Shown in pieces: positions 1-7,724 of a stretch of 39,949 nt of DNA (the first letter of the stretch is position 1; each line of letters begins with the position of its first letter). The position numbers were made by a program, and so were the translations under genes. Below the pieces are notes generated by a model that saw only the letters and a program-made list of their open reading frames with translations, was not told where the DNA came from and made no database searches. Origin of the DNA: Alphaproteobacteria bacterium (GTDB taxonomy: Bacteria; Pseudomonadota; Alphaproteobacteria; UBA6615); assembly GCA_018666195.1 (NCBI GenBank), contig JABJAG010000042.1:1-39949 (forward strand), written 5' to 3'.

Positions 1-317
1 TGACGGCGGAGCAGCTGCACAACGAGGCCGGTGGCCACGGGGTTAAAGTGTCCCTGGCGACAGTCTACAACACCCTCAATCAGTTCACCGAGGCCGGCCT
101 GCTGCGCGAAGTCGTGGTGGCCCCGGGGCGGTCCTATTTCGACACCAATGTCGAGGATCACCACCATTTCTTCTATGAAGATGATGGGTCCCTGAAGGAT
201 ATCCCCCGCGACGCCATCGCCCTGGCAGCGATGCCCGAAGCCCCCGCGGACGCAGAAGTGGCCCGGGTGGACGTGATCGTGCGGCTCCGTCGTACAACTG
301 AGAATAATTCTCATTAA
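1..317 (+). CDS. irr: Iron response regulator Irr (Fur family), 3' part
   Basis: The gene enters from outside the window, and about 104 C-terminal residues are visible in the frame starting at base 3. The motif SLATVYNTLNQFTEAGLLREV is the end of the Fur-family winged helix. It is followed by YFDTN and a His cluster (DHHHFFYEDDG) of the Irr type rather than the HHDH type of true Fur. In alphaproteobacteria Irr is a haem-responsive regulator that acts when iron is low and binds ICE boxes. The last codons overlap a palindrome (299-313), and a better ICE-like box lies at 347-363 before the rubrerythrin gene, so Irr may control its neighbour. The Irr assignment over Fur, Mur or PerR rests on the His cluster and the adjacent rubrerythrin. 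The N-terminal haem motif cannot be checked. Confidence 0.88.
   Translation, partial: TAEQLHNEAGGHGVKVSLATVYNTLNQFTEAGLLREVVVAPGRSYFDTNVEDHHHFFYEDDGSLKDIPRDAIALAAMPEAPADAEVARVDVIVRLRRTTENNSH
299..313. promoter_or_regulatory. Palindrome at the 3' end of irr, possible Fur-family site
   Basis: TGAGAATAATTCTCA is a perfect 7-bp inverted repeat with a one-base centre. It lies in the last codons of irr and shares the AGAATAATTCT core with the ICE/Irr consensus and with Fur boxes. Its centre is about 49 bp upstream of the centre of the second palindrome at 347-363. Binding by Irr or another Fur-family protein is inferred. Confidence 0.45.
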
Positions 318-346
318 CCTGTTAACAACAATTGCATATTTTGTTG

Positions 347-363
347 TTTGGAATAGTTCTAGA
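347..363. promoter_or_regulatory. Candidate Irr box (ICE) before rubrerythrin
   Basis: TTTGGAATAGTTCTAGA matches the remembered ICE consensus TTTAGAA-N3-TTCTAAA at 12 of 14 arm positions. It lies just upstream of a TTGACA -35 element (367-372), a position that would allow control of the rubrerythrin promoter. The irr gene ends about 30 bp upstream. Confidence 0.55.
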
Positions 364-366
364 CTG

Positions 367-395
367 TTGACATGCGCCTGTTGGCAGCCCATAGT
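367..395 (+). promoter_or_regulatory. Candidate promoter of rubrerythrin
   Basis: TTGACA (367-372) and CATAGT (390-395) are separated by 17 bp. This predicts a transcript start near base 402 and a leader of about 100 nt. The -35 box is perfect and the -10 matches 4 of 6. Confidence 0.5.
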
Positions 396-501
396 GGCTT
401 TATCGCAAATTCCGACGCGGCCCCTTCTGGCGCCGCCGCCGAATATTCGAACCTGAAACTGACCAAAGGCCGAAAACGGCCACCATTAGAGGAGATGTGT
501 G

Positions 502-918
502 ATGGCTCTTAAAGGAACCAAAACCGAAGACAATCTGAAAGACGCGTTTGCCGGCGAAAGCCAGGCCAACCGTCGCTACCTCTATTTCGCTCAGAAGGCT
601 GATGTGGAAGGCTACAACGACGTTGCCTCCGTGTTCCGCTCGACCGCCGAAGGTGAGACCGGCCATGCGCACGGGCATCTCGAATTCCTCGAGGAAAGCG
701 GTGATCCGGCCACGGGTCTGCCGATCGGCGCCACCTCGGCCAATCTGGCTGCGGCCGTTGCCGGTGAAACCCACGAATACACGGATATGTATCCGGGCAT
801 GGCGCGCACCGCGCGCGATGAAGGCTTCGATGAGATCGCCGACTGGTTCGAGACTCTCGCCAAAGCCGAGAAGAGCCATGCGGGTCGCTTCCAGAAAGCG
901 CTCGACGAGCTCGATTGA
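502..918 (+). CDS. Rubrerythrin-type diiron protein without rubredoxin domain
   Basis: This is a 138-residue four-helix ferritin-like protein. Diiron ligands in the rubrerythrin pattern are visible: E19 (GESQANRRY), E52 and H55 ([10 protein letters not shown]), E89 and E92 (GETHEY), and E123 and H126 (AEKSH). There is no C-terminal CxxC rubredoxin module, so it is the short erythrin/sulerythrin type. Rubrerythrins reduce hydrogen peroxide, and here electrons must come from another protein. The start at 502 follows a GAGGAGA ribosome site at about 489-495; the GTG directly before it is less likely. It lies between irr and a two-cluster Fe-S protein plus a DUF3501 protein, a trio I recall from other proteobacteria. 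The Irr-like box upstream suggests iron or peroxide control. Confidence 0.9.
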   Translation: MALKGTKTEDNLKDAFAGESQANRRYLYFAQKADVEGYNDVASVFRSTAEGETGHAHGHLEFLEESGDPATGLPIGATSANLAAAVAGETHEYTDMYPGMARTARDEGFDEIADWFETLAKAEKSHAGRFQKALDELD

Positions 919-925
919 TTTTGTT

Positions 926-956
926 CGGGGCTGTCAGCGTCATGCCGGCGGCCCCG
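926..956 (+). terminator. Weak terminator-like hairpin after rubrerythrin
   Basis: CGGGGC (926-931) pairs with GCCCCG (951-956). Inner pairs can extend the stem, and TTCTTTC follows. The loop is long and the U-tract poor, so this may be an attenuator or simply a stable hairpin that lets some transcripts continue into the Fe-S gene. Confidence 0.35.
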
Positions 957-984
957 TTCTTTCAACAATTTGCACGATTCTCAG

Positions 985-1011
985 AACCGCGCGCGAACCA
1001 TCTGCGCGGTT
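985..1011 (+). other. Hairpin upstream of the Fe-S protein gene
   Basis: AACCGCGC (985-992) and GCGCGGTT (1004-1011) form a perfect 8-bp stem with an 11-base loop, about 46 bases before the start at 1058. No U-run follows, so it is not a standard terminator. It may stabilise or tune the downstream message. Confidence 0.5.
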
Positions 1012-1057
1012 AACGCTAGAGATATGACACAGTTTTGTTGCAAGGCTGGAGGGCATC

Positions 1058-2446
1058 ATGAGTGACACGAATGGAACCGCGCCGCGCGAGGGAAGTCTCG
1101 ACGCGCCGACCCGCCATCCGATCGAATGGCGCGAGACCGACTTTTTTGATGAAGCCCAGCTGGATGAAGAGTTGCGACGGGTCTTTGATATCTGTCACGG
1201 CTGTCGTCGCTGCTTCAATCTGTGTGATTCCTTCCCCAAACTCTTTGACCTGATTGATGAGTCTGAAAGCGGCGAGCTCGATACGGTCGAGAGCGCGGAC
1301 TTCAAACCTGTCGTGGATGCCTGCACGCTCTGCGACATGTGTTTCATGACGAAGTGCCCTTATGTGCCGCCCCATGAATTCAATCTCGATTTCCCACATC
1401 TGATGCTTCGCTACCGGGCGGTGGAATCCCGGAAAGACGGCGTGCCGTGGAATGAAAAGCAGCTCATCCAGACTGATCGCAACGGGCGACTGGCCGGCAA
1501 AATGTCGGGCATGGCGAACTGGGCTTCGGACCGTGGCAACAAGCTGACCCGCCCGGTGATGGAAAAGGTCGCAGGCATTCACCGCGAAGCCGATTTGCCG
1601 AAATACGTGCCGACCTCGGAAACATTTGTCGCGCAGGCGACAAACCGCCCGCCGGAAATCAACACGAACGCGCCGGCCCATGGCCGCGAAGCCGTGCTCT
1701 ATGCCACATGCTTTGTGAACTACAACAAGCCTGACACCGGTGTGCTGGCGCAGCGCATTCTGGCCAAAAATGGTGTCACGACCACAGCCCTCCATCCCCA
1801 TTGCTGCGGTATGCCGCAGCTGGAGCAGGGCATGATGGAAGAGGTCGCCGACTACGCGAAGATTGTGGCGAAAGCCTTTCGGCCCCAGGTCGATGCGGGC
1901 CGGGATATTATTGCCCTGACCCCGTCTTGTGCCCTGATGATGAAATTTGAGTGGCCGCTGATCGTGCCCGATGATGAAGACGTGGCCGCGCTGGCCGGTG
2001 CCACCCGGGATATCACGGAATACATCGTTGATATCGCGAAGAAGGAAGGGCTTGTGGACGGCTTGTCAGCCTTGCCCGAGCCGGTGGCGTTGCATCTGGC
2101 CTGCCATGCGCGAGCTCAGAACATGGGCCAGAAAGCCGCGGAAATGCTGCGTTTGATCCCGGACGCCGATCTCAAGGTCATTGAGCGCTGCTCGGGCCAT
2201 GGTGGCTCGTGGGGTGTGATGGAAGAGTATTTCGAAACCGCTATCAAGGTGGGCCGCCCGGTGGCGCGTCAGGCGAAGGATCTGGGGTCGCGTTTTGTGG
2301 CTTCGGAATGTCCGCTGGCGGCAGACCACATTCTTCAGGGTATTGAACGACAGCTTGGTGAGGGCGAGGCCGCACCGGCCCGCAGTTATCACCCGGTGGA
2401 ACTCTTCGCGATGGCTTATGGTCTCGCGCCCGAAATTTCAGCCTGA
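1058..2446 (+). CDS. Two-[4Fe-4S] CCG-domain oxidoreductase (GlpC/HdrD-like)
   Basis: The protein has 462 residues. The N-terminal part carries two [4Fe-4S] motifs: CHGCRRCFNLC (C46, C49, C52, C56) and CTLCDMCFMTKCP (C89, C92, C95, C100). The C-terminal part has two CCG-type segments: HPHCCGMPQ (C249-C250) and a degenerate second copy with CHARAQ (C349) and CSGHGG (C378). This resembles GlpC and HdrD, which pass electrons from a flavoprotein to a membrane carrier or disulfide. No GlpA/GlpB or Hdr partner lies nearby. The neighbours are rubrerythrin and DUF3501, so an inferred role is electron supply in peroxide or thiol stress. The start has a GGAGGG-like site at 1047-1052. The exact electron donor and acceptor are unknown. 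Confidence 0.85.
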   Translation: MSDTNGTAPREGSLDAPTRHPIEWRETDFFDEAQLDEELRRVFDICHGCRRCFNLCDSFPKLFDLIDESESGELDTVESADFKPVVDACTLCDMCFMTKCPYVPPHEFNLDFPHLMLRYRAVESRKDGVPWNEKQLIQTDRNGRLAGKMSGMANWASDRGNKLTRPVMEKVAGIHREADLPKYVPTSETFVAQATNRPPEINTNAPAHGREAVLYATCFVNYNKPDTGVLAQRILAKNGVTTTALHPHCCGMPQLEQGMMEEVADYAKIVAKAFRPQVDAGRDIIALTPSCALMMKFEWPLIVPDDEDVAALAGATRDITEYIVDIAKKEGLVDGLSALPEPVALHLACHARAQNMGQKAAEMLRLIPDADLKVIERCSGHGGSWGVMEEYFETAIKVGRPVARQAKDLGSRFVASECPLAADHILQGIERQLGEGEAAPARSYHPVELFAMAYGLAPEISA

Positions 2447-2480
2447 ACGTATTCTCAACCCAGAAATGGAGCAGGACACC

Positions 2481-3071
2481 ATGTCCGCCAAGCACGAAAT
2501 TAACCGTGACGACATTCTCGACATGGACACCTATGCCGCCAATCGCAAGGAACGCCGGGCCGAACTCGTCGCCCGGAAGAAAGATCGGCGCGTCGATGTT
2601 GGCCCCCATGCGACCGCCTATTTTGAATCCTATGACACCATGTGGCATCAGATTCACGAGATGCTGTTCATCGAACGCGGCGGGGAAGCACAGATTCCCG
2701 ATGAACTGAGCGCCTATAACCCGCTGATTCCCAATGGCCGTGAGCTGGTCACAACCATCATGTTCGAGATCGATGACCCGGTCCGGCGCAAGATGGTGTT
2801 GTCAAAGATCGGTGGGATCGAGGAAACCGTGTTCCTGAAGTTCGCTGGGGAGACCGTGACCGGTGTGCCGGAAGCCGATCTTGACCGGACGACGGCGGAC
2901 GGCAAAGCCAGCTCGGTCCAGTTCGTGCATTTTCCGTTCACCGACGAACAGGTCGCCAGATTTAGGGCCGCGGGCACCGAAGTGACCTTCGGGTTCGGCC
3001 ATCCGGAATATGGGCATATGAGCATGTTGCCGGAAAATGTCCGGGCCGAACTCGCCGGGGATTTCGACTAG
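2481..3071 (+). CDS. DUF3501 family protein
   Basis: This is a soluble 196-residue protein starting MSAKHEINRDDILDMDTY. Features I associate with DUF3501 are an ERRAELVARKKDRRV segment, a central YDTMWHQIHEMLFIERGG stretch, and a C-terminal VQFVHFPFT...FGFGHPEYGH segment. No catalytic motif can be named. The start at 2481 is preceded by GGAG and AGGA purine runs (2468-2476); the open frame upstream lies inside the preceding gene. It begins 34 bp after the Fe-S gene and is almost certainly co-transcribed. Its stop shares a CTAG with the stop of the convergent gene. The function is unknown; the context ties it to the rubrerythrin/Fe-S pair. Confidence 0.82.
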   Translation: MSAKHEINRDDILDMDTYAANRKERRAELVARKKDRRVDVGPHATAYFESYDTMWHQIHEMLFIERGGEAQIPDELSAYNPLIPNGRELVTTIMFEIDDPVRRKMVLSKIGGIEETVFLKFAGETVTGVPEADLDRTTADGKASSVQFVHFPFTDEQVARFRAAGTEVTFGFGHPEYGHMSMLPENVRAELAGDFD

Positions 3072-3592
3072 CGTTCGATCTTTTCGCCGGGGTGCAGGCC
3101 CCACAGGGCTTCCCGGGGAATCCAGCCTTCGACCCCATGGCTGGCGATGGCAACCCGGCACCACTGCGGATCGCAGCCATCCAGTGAGACCACCACGCCT
3201 TCTTCGACAAAGGCGGCGACGGGGGCGCCGGAATCCGGTTTCTGCATCACCCGCGCACGGGCCACAGCTACGCTCGCCATACGATTGCCCGACAGCATCG
3301 ATTTGTGGACCCAGCCGATGGTGTCGTCATGGGCGCGGACCTTGCGCCAGTTTTCGAACTCGCCGACGACTTCGACGGGCAGATTGCGGAATTGCAGCAC
3401 CCAGTCGATCGGGTAGCGGGCGCCGGGGCCGGTGCGCATGTTCACTTCTCCAGCTCGAATGCTGACCCAGCGTGGAATGGGCAAACCCGAAGGATTGGCG
3501 GTGCGGAGGTCCTGGGTGGCCGATTGTGCTGTGAGCGGTGTCGCTGGCATGAGGAGCGTGAAACCGAGCAGAAACAGATATATGGCGCGCAT
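3068..3592 (-). CDS. Secreted bacterial SH3-domain protein
   Basis: The protein has about 174 residues. MRAIYLFLLGFTLLMPATPLTAQSA is a clear Sec signal peptide in which cleavage after TAQSA is likely. Two SH3b-like segments follow, one around VNMRTGPGARYPIDWVL with WRKVRAHDDTIGWVH, and one around ARVMQKPDSGAPVAAFVEEG with WCRVAIASHGVEGWIP. This matches the COG3807-type SH3-like proteins of alphaproteobacteria. The start at 3592 is preferred over Met codons at 3598 and 3607 because GAGGA then sits at good spacing. It probably acts in the periplasm, perhaps on peptidoglycan or a partner protein; the ligand is unknown. It overlaps the convergent DUF3501 gene by 4 bp. Confidence 0.82.
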   Translation of the reverse strand: MRAIYLFLLGFTLLMPATPLTAQSATQDLRTANPSGLPIPRWVSIRAGEVNMRTGPGARYPIDWVLQFRNLPVEVVGEFENWRKVRAHDDTIGWVHKSMLSGNRMASVAVARARVMQKPDSGAPVAAFVEEGVVVSLDGCDPQWCRVAIASHGVEGWIPREALWGLHPGEKIER

Positions 3593-3736
3593 GAACATGA
3601 TCCTCATGTATCTAACAGATGTGACTGTTTCAAGCACGTGACTGCACGCTTGCGCAGAGCGGGTCATCCGGGATAATCGAACATACGCACGGCGCACCGC
3701 TGTGCGGCGCCGTCATTTGCAGGATATCCGGGCGAT

Positions 3737-4723
3737 ATGAACAGCAACAAACCTGTCGTGATTGTCACACGCAAACTTCCTGAGGCCACAGAGGCCCGGA
3801 TGATGGAGTTGTTCGACACGCGTTTGAATGTTGACGATACGCCGATGGACAGCGCGACTCTGATTGCCGCGATGCAGGAAGCTGATGTTCTGGTTCCCAC
3901 CGTGACCGACAACATCAATGCCGATCTGATTGCGCAGGCTGGTGACCAGCTCAAGTTGATCGCGAATTACGGCAATGGCGTCGACAATGTTGATCTGCCC
4001 GCTGCCCGTGAACGAGGCATCACCGTCACCAACACCCCGGGTGTTCTGACCGAGGATACGGCCGACATGACCATGGCACTGCTGCTGGCGGTGCCGCGTC
4101 GTCTGTCTGAGGGCGCGCGCTTGCTGCGCTCGGGCGCATGGATGGGGTGGTCGCCGACATTGCTGACGGGCCGCCGTATCTGGGGCAAGCAGCTGGGCAT
4201 TGTCGGTATGGGCCGGATCGGAACGGCGCTGGCCCGCCGTGCGCGCGGGTTTGGGCTGGAAATCCACTATCACAACCGCCGCCCGGTGCACCCTGATATT
4301 GAGGATGAGCTTGATGCCACCCATTGGGAATCTCTCGACCAGATGCTGGCCCGCATGGATATTATCTCGGTCAACTGCCCGCACACACCGGCGACGTTTC
4401 ACCTGCTCTCGCGTCGCCGCCTGGAGTTAATTCAGCCCCATGCCTATCTGGTGAACACGTCCCGTGGCGAAGTGATCGACGAACGCGCATTGGGCGAATT
4501 GATTGAGGCCGGAAAGATCGCGGGTGCGGGTCTCGACGTCTACGAGCATGAACCCGCTGTCGATCCACGCTTGTTGGCATCCGACAATGTCTTGCTGCTG
4601 CCCCATTTGAGCTCGGCGACCGTCGAAGGCCGCCAGGAAATGGGCGAGAAGGTCCTTGTCAACATCCGCGCTTTTGCGGACGGCCACACCCCGCCCGACC
4701 GGGTGCTGGAAATGATGTTCTAG
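3737..4723 (+). CDS. D-2-hydroxyacid dehydrogenase (glyoxylate/hydroxypyruvate reductase type)
   Basis: This cytoplasmic oxidoreductase has 328 residues, the usual family length. The Rossmann motif GMGRIG is at 157-162, followed by HYHNRR at the end of the second strand. Arginines there usually favour NADPH. The catalytic triad is R243 (NTSRGEVID), E272 (EHEP) and H290 (LPHLSSAT). The substrate loop NYGNGVDNVD is at about 77-86. The family reduces glyoxylate, hydroxypyruvate or related 2-oxoacids. The exact substrate cannot be read from sequence. It stands alone, divergent from the SH3 gene and followed by a palindromic repeat region. Confidence 0.88.
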   Translation: MNSNKPVVIVTRKLPEATEARMMELFDTRLNVDDTPMDSATLIAAMQEADVLVPTVTDNINADLIAQAGDQLKLIANYGNGVDNVDLPAARERGITVTNTPGVLTEDTADMTMALLLAVPRRLSEGARLLRSGAWMGWSPTLLTGRRIWGKQLGIVGMGRIGTALARRARGFGLEIHYHNRRPVHPDIEDELDATHWESLDQMLARMDIISVNCPHTPATFHLLSRRRLELIQPHAYLVNTSRGEVIDERALGELIEAGKIAGAGLDVYEHEPAVDPRLLASDNVLLLPHLSSATVEGRQEMGEKVLVNIRAFADGHTPPDRVLEMMF

Positions 4724-4765
4724 GACTGCGTGACGGATGTACCGGATTCTCGGCCTCGCATCGTC

Positions 4766-4785
4766 ATGCCCGCGAAGGCGGGCAT
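4766..4785. repeat. REP-like palindrome 1
   Basis: ATGCCCGC (4766-4773) and GCGGGCAT (4778-4785) form a perfect 8-bp stem with the loop GAAG, within CGTCATGCCCGCGAAGGCGG. This looks like the widespread GTCATGCCCGCG...GGGCAT intergenic palindrome of GC-rich proteobacteria. It lies between two convergent genes. Confidence 0.65.
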
Positions 4786-4829
4786 CTGTAAACGCCGAAG
4801 CGTGACCAGATAGCCGCATGAGTTAATGG

Positions 4830-4849
4830 GTTCCCACCGTCGTGGGAAC
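4830..4849. repeat. REP-like palindrome 2
   Basis: GTTCCCAC (4830-4837) and GTGGGAAC (4842-4849) form a perfect 8-bp stem around CGTC. It is the second unit of the three-hairpin intergenic mosaic and could also act as a bidirectional transcript end. Confidence 0.6.
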
Positions 4850-4868
4850 GACGATATGAGAGTGCGCT

Positions 4869-4895
4869 CTCATACTTCGACAAACTCAGCATGAG
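4869..4895. repeat. REP-like palindrome 3 (TTCGACAAACTCAG core)
   Basis: CTCAT (4869-4873) and ATGAG (4891-4895) bracket ACTTCGACAAACTCAGC. On the other strand this reads CTCATGCTGAGTTTGTCG, which resembles a very common dispersed palindrome of alphaproteobacteria. The third unit of the mosaic ends about 40 bp before the stop of the minus-strand E1 gene. Confidence 0.6.
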
Positions 4896-4936
4896 CGTTT
4901 CAGCCGGCGAGATATCCGGCTTCCGTTCCTGTGTGA

Positions 4937-5710
4937 TCAGACGATCGTCGGACTGTCTCCACACAATGCACAGTTCTTATCGCGGGGTAGTTTGATCGTG
5001 TGGAAGTCGGTCGCCAGCGCGTCATAGATCACCATGCGCCCGGCAAGGCTTTCGCCCAGGCCCAACAATTCCTTTAGCACTTCGGTTGTTTGCAGCGACC
5101 CCATCACGCCCGCCAGCGCGCCGAGAATGCCTGCTTCCTCGCAACGCGGGACCATTTCGGGGGGCGGCGCCTCGGGGAAAATGCAGCGGTAACAGGCGGT
5201 CGGCGTTTCGTCGTTGCGCCGAAAGGTGAAGAGCTGGCCTTCGAAGCGCAGCATGGCGGCAGCAATCAGTGGGATTCCAATGCGATAGCAGTGATCGTTG
5301 AGAAGGTAGCGCGTTTCGAAATTGTCCGATCCGTCGGCGACAAGGTCATAGCCCCCGATGATCTCTTCGGCATTTTCGGCTGTGAGTCGAACATCATGGG
5401 TGACGACATTGATGCCTGGGTTCAGGGAAGCCAGCGTAGCCTTTGCAGAGTCAGTCTTTTTCTGGCCCACTGCATCCGTTACATGAACAACCTGACGCTG
5501 CAGGTTTGTCAGATCGACGACATCATCATCAACGACCCCCAGCGTGCCGACACCCGCCGCAGCGAGATACATCAGCAGCGGTGCACCGAGGCCGCCGGCA
5601 CCGACCACCAGCACCTTTGAGGCGAGCAATTTCTCCTGCCCCTCGTCACCCACCTCGTCGAGGATCAGGTGGCGGGCGTAGCGGTGAAACTGTTCCTCGG
5701 TGAGTTCCAT
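4937..5710 (-). CDS. moeB: MoeB/ThiF/HesA-family adenylyltransferase (probable MoeB)
   Basis: This E1-like enzyme has 257 residues. The ATP-binding motif GAGGLG is at 37-42, followed by the acidic strand VVDDDVVDLTNLQRQ. DGSDNFETRYLLND is at 126-139. Zinc ligands are C173 and C176 (CYRC) with C247 and C250 (CALC), and a conserved cysteine (C190) sits in PRCEEAGILG. MoeB adenylates the C-terminal glycine of MoaD so that sulfur can be loaded for molybdopterin synthesis. ThiF does the same for ThiS. No rhodanese domain is present and no moaD or thiS lies nearby, so MoeB is the default by length and similarity. It starts 21 bp after cysK on the same strand. Confidence 0.85.
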   Translation of the reverse strand: MELTEEQFHRYARHLILDEVGDEGQEKLLASKVLVVGAGGLGAPLLMYLAAAGVGTLGVVDDDVVDLTNLQRQVVHVTDAVGQKKTDSAKATLASLNPGINVVTHDVRLTAENAEEIIGGYDLVADGSDNFETRYLLNDHCYRIGIPLIAAAMLRFEGQLFTFRRNDETPTACYRCIFPEAPPPEMVPRCEEAGILGALAGVMGSLQTTEVLKELLGLGESLAGRMVIYDALATDFHTIKLPRDKNCALCGDSPTIV

Positions 5711-5731
5711 GGGTGAGTCCGGCGACCGCGC

Positions 5732-6703
5732 CTAGATGCCCTCGAACAATGCCGTGGAGAGATAGCGCTCGGCGAAGGACGGCAGAACGACGACCATCAG
5801 CTTGCCGGCCATCTCGTCCCGTGCGCCGACTTCCAGCGCGGCGGCGACAGCTGCCCCCGATGAAATCCCCACCGGGATGCCTTCGATGCGGGCGAGCTTG
5901 CGGGCCGTTTCGAGCGCTGTTTCATTGGCGATGCCCAGCACTTCGTCATAGACCGAGGTGTTCAGAGTCTCCGGGATAAAGCCGGCGCCGATGCCCTGCA
6001 GCATATGCGGCCCGGCCGGTCCACCGGCCAGCACGGCGCTGTCTTCGGGTTCGACGGCGATGATCTGAATGCTGGGTTTGCGGGCCTTCAGAACCTCACC
6101 GACGCCGGTGATGGTGCCGCCGGTGCCGACTCCGGCGATCAGGCAATCCACCGCGCCGTTGGTATCGTTCCAGATTTCTTCTGCGGTGGTGTTGCGATGA
6201 ACTTCCGGGTTCGCGGGGTTCTGGAATTGCTGCAGCATGATCGCGTTCTCGGTCGAATCCACGATGGATTGGGCCTTGGCAATGGAGCCCGGCATCCGCT
6301 CGGCGGCGGGTGTCAGTACCAGCTCTGCCCCCAGAAGCCCCAGCATCTTGCGCCGTTCCTGAGACATGGAATCGGGCATCACCAGAATGCAGCGATAGCC
6401 ACGCGCGGCGCAGACAAAGGCCAGCGCGATCCCGGTGTTGCCCGAAGTGGGTTCAACAATCACCGAACCGGGGCCAATCTTGCCGTCAGCCTCGGCAGCA
6501 GAAATCATCGCATTGCCGATCCGGTCCTTAACCGAAGCCAGCGGATTGAAGAATTCGAGCTTGGCCACCAGATCGGCTTTACAGCCCTCGGCTTCGGCGA
6601 TCCGGCCGATCCGCACCAACGGTGTCGCACCAATCGTATCAACCACGGAATCATAGATTTTTCCGCGGAACTCGGGCGTTGCGTTGTTTTCAGTTGAGGA
6701 CAT
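5732..6703 (-). CDS. cysK: Cysteine synthase A (O-acetylserine sulfhydrylase)
   Basis: This PLP enzyme makes cysteine from O-acetylserine and sulfide. It has 323 residues, the usual length. The PLP lysine is K59 ([11 protein letters not shown]), the substrate loop PTSGNTG is at 85-91, the phosphate cup GVGTGGT is at 191-197, and the pyridine-ring serine lies in GISSGAA (279-285). The start at 6703 ([10 protein letters not shown]) gives normal length; the longer upstream frame runs back into the rrf2 gene and is not protein-like. The gene follows an Rrf2 regulator, so cysteine or sulfide control is likely. The C-terminus ends ALFEGI, so the terminal isoleucine needed for docking of SAT-like partners is present. 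Confidence 0.93.
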   Translation of the reverse strand: MSSTENNATPEFRGKIYDSVVDTIGATPLVRIGRIAEAEGCKADLVAKLEFFNPLASVKDRIGNAMISAAEADGKIGPGSVIVEPTSGNTGIALAFVCAARGYRCILVMPDSMSQERRKMLGLLGAELVLTPAAERMPGSIAKAQSIVDSTENAIMLQQFQNPANPEVHRNTTAEEIWNDTNGAVDCLIAGVGTGGTITGVGEVLKARKPSIQIIAVEPEDSAVLAGGPAGPHMLQGIGAGFIPETLNTSVYDEVLGIANETALETARKLARIEGIPVGISSGAAVAAALEVGARDEMAGKLMVVVLPSFAERYLSTALFEGI

Positions 6704-6801
6704 ATTCGTGGTTCCGTGAAGTTTGCGATTGTTCAGACGAACGATAGTGAACCCGACCGCTTTTGGAAACGTCCGGTCGGACATTCCAGATTGCGGCCAC
6801 C

Positions 6802-7257
6802 CTAAATCGTGTAGTCGTGGCGGACGGAATCTTCGCTTTCCACACCGGCTTCGCGGGCCTGGTTGCACAGGTCCTGGATGCTGGTTTCGGCCAGTTGGGT
6901 CATGCAGTCTTCGGAAAGCTGTCGCCACAACGGGCGAACCACTTCGGTGCCGAGCGGCGAACCGTCATCTTCCTCGATCGGATCAGCGCGGGATTCCATT
7001 TCGTGGATCACCTGCACGATATCGGCCAGGGTGATCCGGCGGCGTTCCCGGGCCAGACGGTAGCCGCCACGGGGGCCGCGCACGCCCGTCAGGACGCCGG
7101 CGCGAACAAGATTTTGCAGCACCTGTTCCAGATAACGGCGGGGAATTCCCTGGCGGCGGGTGATCTCACGGCTTTGCACCGGATGGGCGCTGGCGTGATA
7201 GGCAATGTCGAGCACCGCTTCGATGGCAAAGAGGGTTTTGCGAGACAGGCGGAACAC
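6802..7257 (-). CDS. Rrf2-family transcriptional regulator (not IscR-like)
   Basis: The protein has 151 residues with an N-terminal winged helix ([20 protein letters not shown]) and the Rrf2 signature [26 protein letters not shown] (59-84). Only two cysteines are present, C118 and C131, and the three-cysteine cluster of IscR (C-x5-C-x5-C) is absent, so a classic [2Fe-2S] cluster is unlikely. The start is GTG at 7257, five bases after the dut stop. The gene lies 98 bp before cysK. In Firmicutes the Rrf2 protein CymR controls cysteine metabolism and binds CysK, and this arrangement invites the same idea. That link is inferred. Confidence 0.88.
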   Translation of the reverse strand: MFRLSRKTLFAIEAVLDIAYHASAHPVQSREITRRQGIPRRYLEQVLQNLVRAGVLTGVRGPRGGYRLARERRRITLADIVQVIHEMESRADPIEEDDGSPLGTEVVRPLWRQLSEDCMTQLAETSIQDLCNQAREAGVESEDSVRHDYTI

Positions 7258-7262
7258 GTCAA

Positions 7263-7724
7263 TCAGGCTCCGGTCTTCGTGGTGCCCGTTGAGCCGAAAC
7301 CGCCGGTGCCGCGCGCTGTTTCGGGTAGCGTGTCGACTTCATCCCAGACGGCCTGAATGACCGGTGCAACAACCATTTGCGCAATCCGCATGCCGCGGGT
7401 CACGATGAAGTCCTGATCGCCGTGATTGATCACAATCACACCGACCTCGCCACGGTAATCCGCATCGATCGTGCCGGGGCTGTTGACCAGTGATATGCCG
7501 TTCTTCAGGGCCAGCCCTGATCGCGGGCGAATTTGCGCTTCGTATCCGGACGGCAGCGCGATGGCGAGACCGGTCGGGATCAGGGTACGCGCACCCGGTG
7601 CAATCACGACATCTGCATCCACGGCGGCGTGCAGATCCATGCCCGCCGCGTCGGCGGTTTCATATGATGGGAGTTCAAAATTTGCCCCATGGGGCAGGCG
7701 GGTGACCGAAACCAACACACTCAT
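7263..7724 (-). CDS. dut: dUTP diphosphatase
   Basis: This enzyme hydrolyses dUTP to dUMP, keeping uracil out of DNA. It has 153 residues and all five trimeric dUTPase motifs in order: AGMDLHA (27-33), RPRSGLA (66-72), GTIDADYRG (84-92), RIAQMVV (113-119) and the C-terminal lid [10 protein letters not shown] (138-147). The ATG at 7724 overlaps the coaBC stop (ATGA), so the two are translationally coupled. The coaBC-dut pairing is common in proteobacteria. Confidence 0.96.
   Translation of the reverse strand: MSVLVSVTRLPHGANFELPSYETADAAGMDLHAAVDADVVIAPGARTLIPTGLAIALPSGYEAQIRPRSGLALKNGISLVNSPGTIDADYRGEVGVIVINHGDQDFIVTRGMRIAQMVVAPVIQAVWDEVDTLPETARGTGGFGSTGTTKTGA

Noticed and set aside
3691-3712. 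GC-rich inverted repeat between the SH3 gene and the dehydrogenase as a terminator
   Set aside because: The pairing needs a bulge, there is no U-run, and it lies between divergent genes where no terminator is expected.
6802-7257. IscR
   Set aside because: The C-x5-C-x5-C cluster motif is missing and no isc or suf genes are adjacent.
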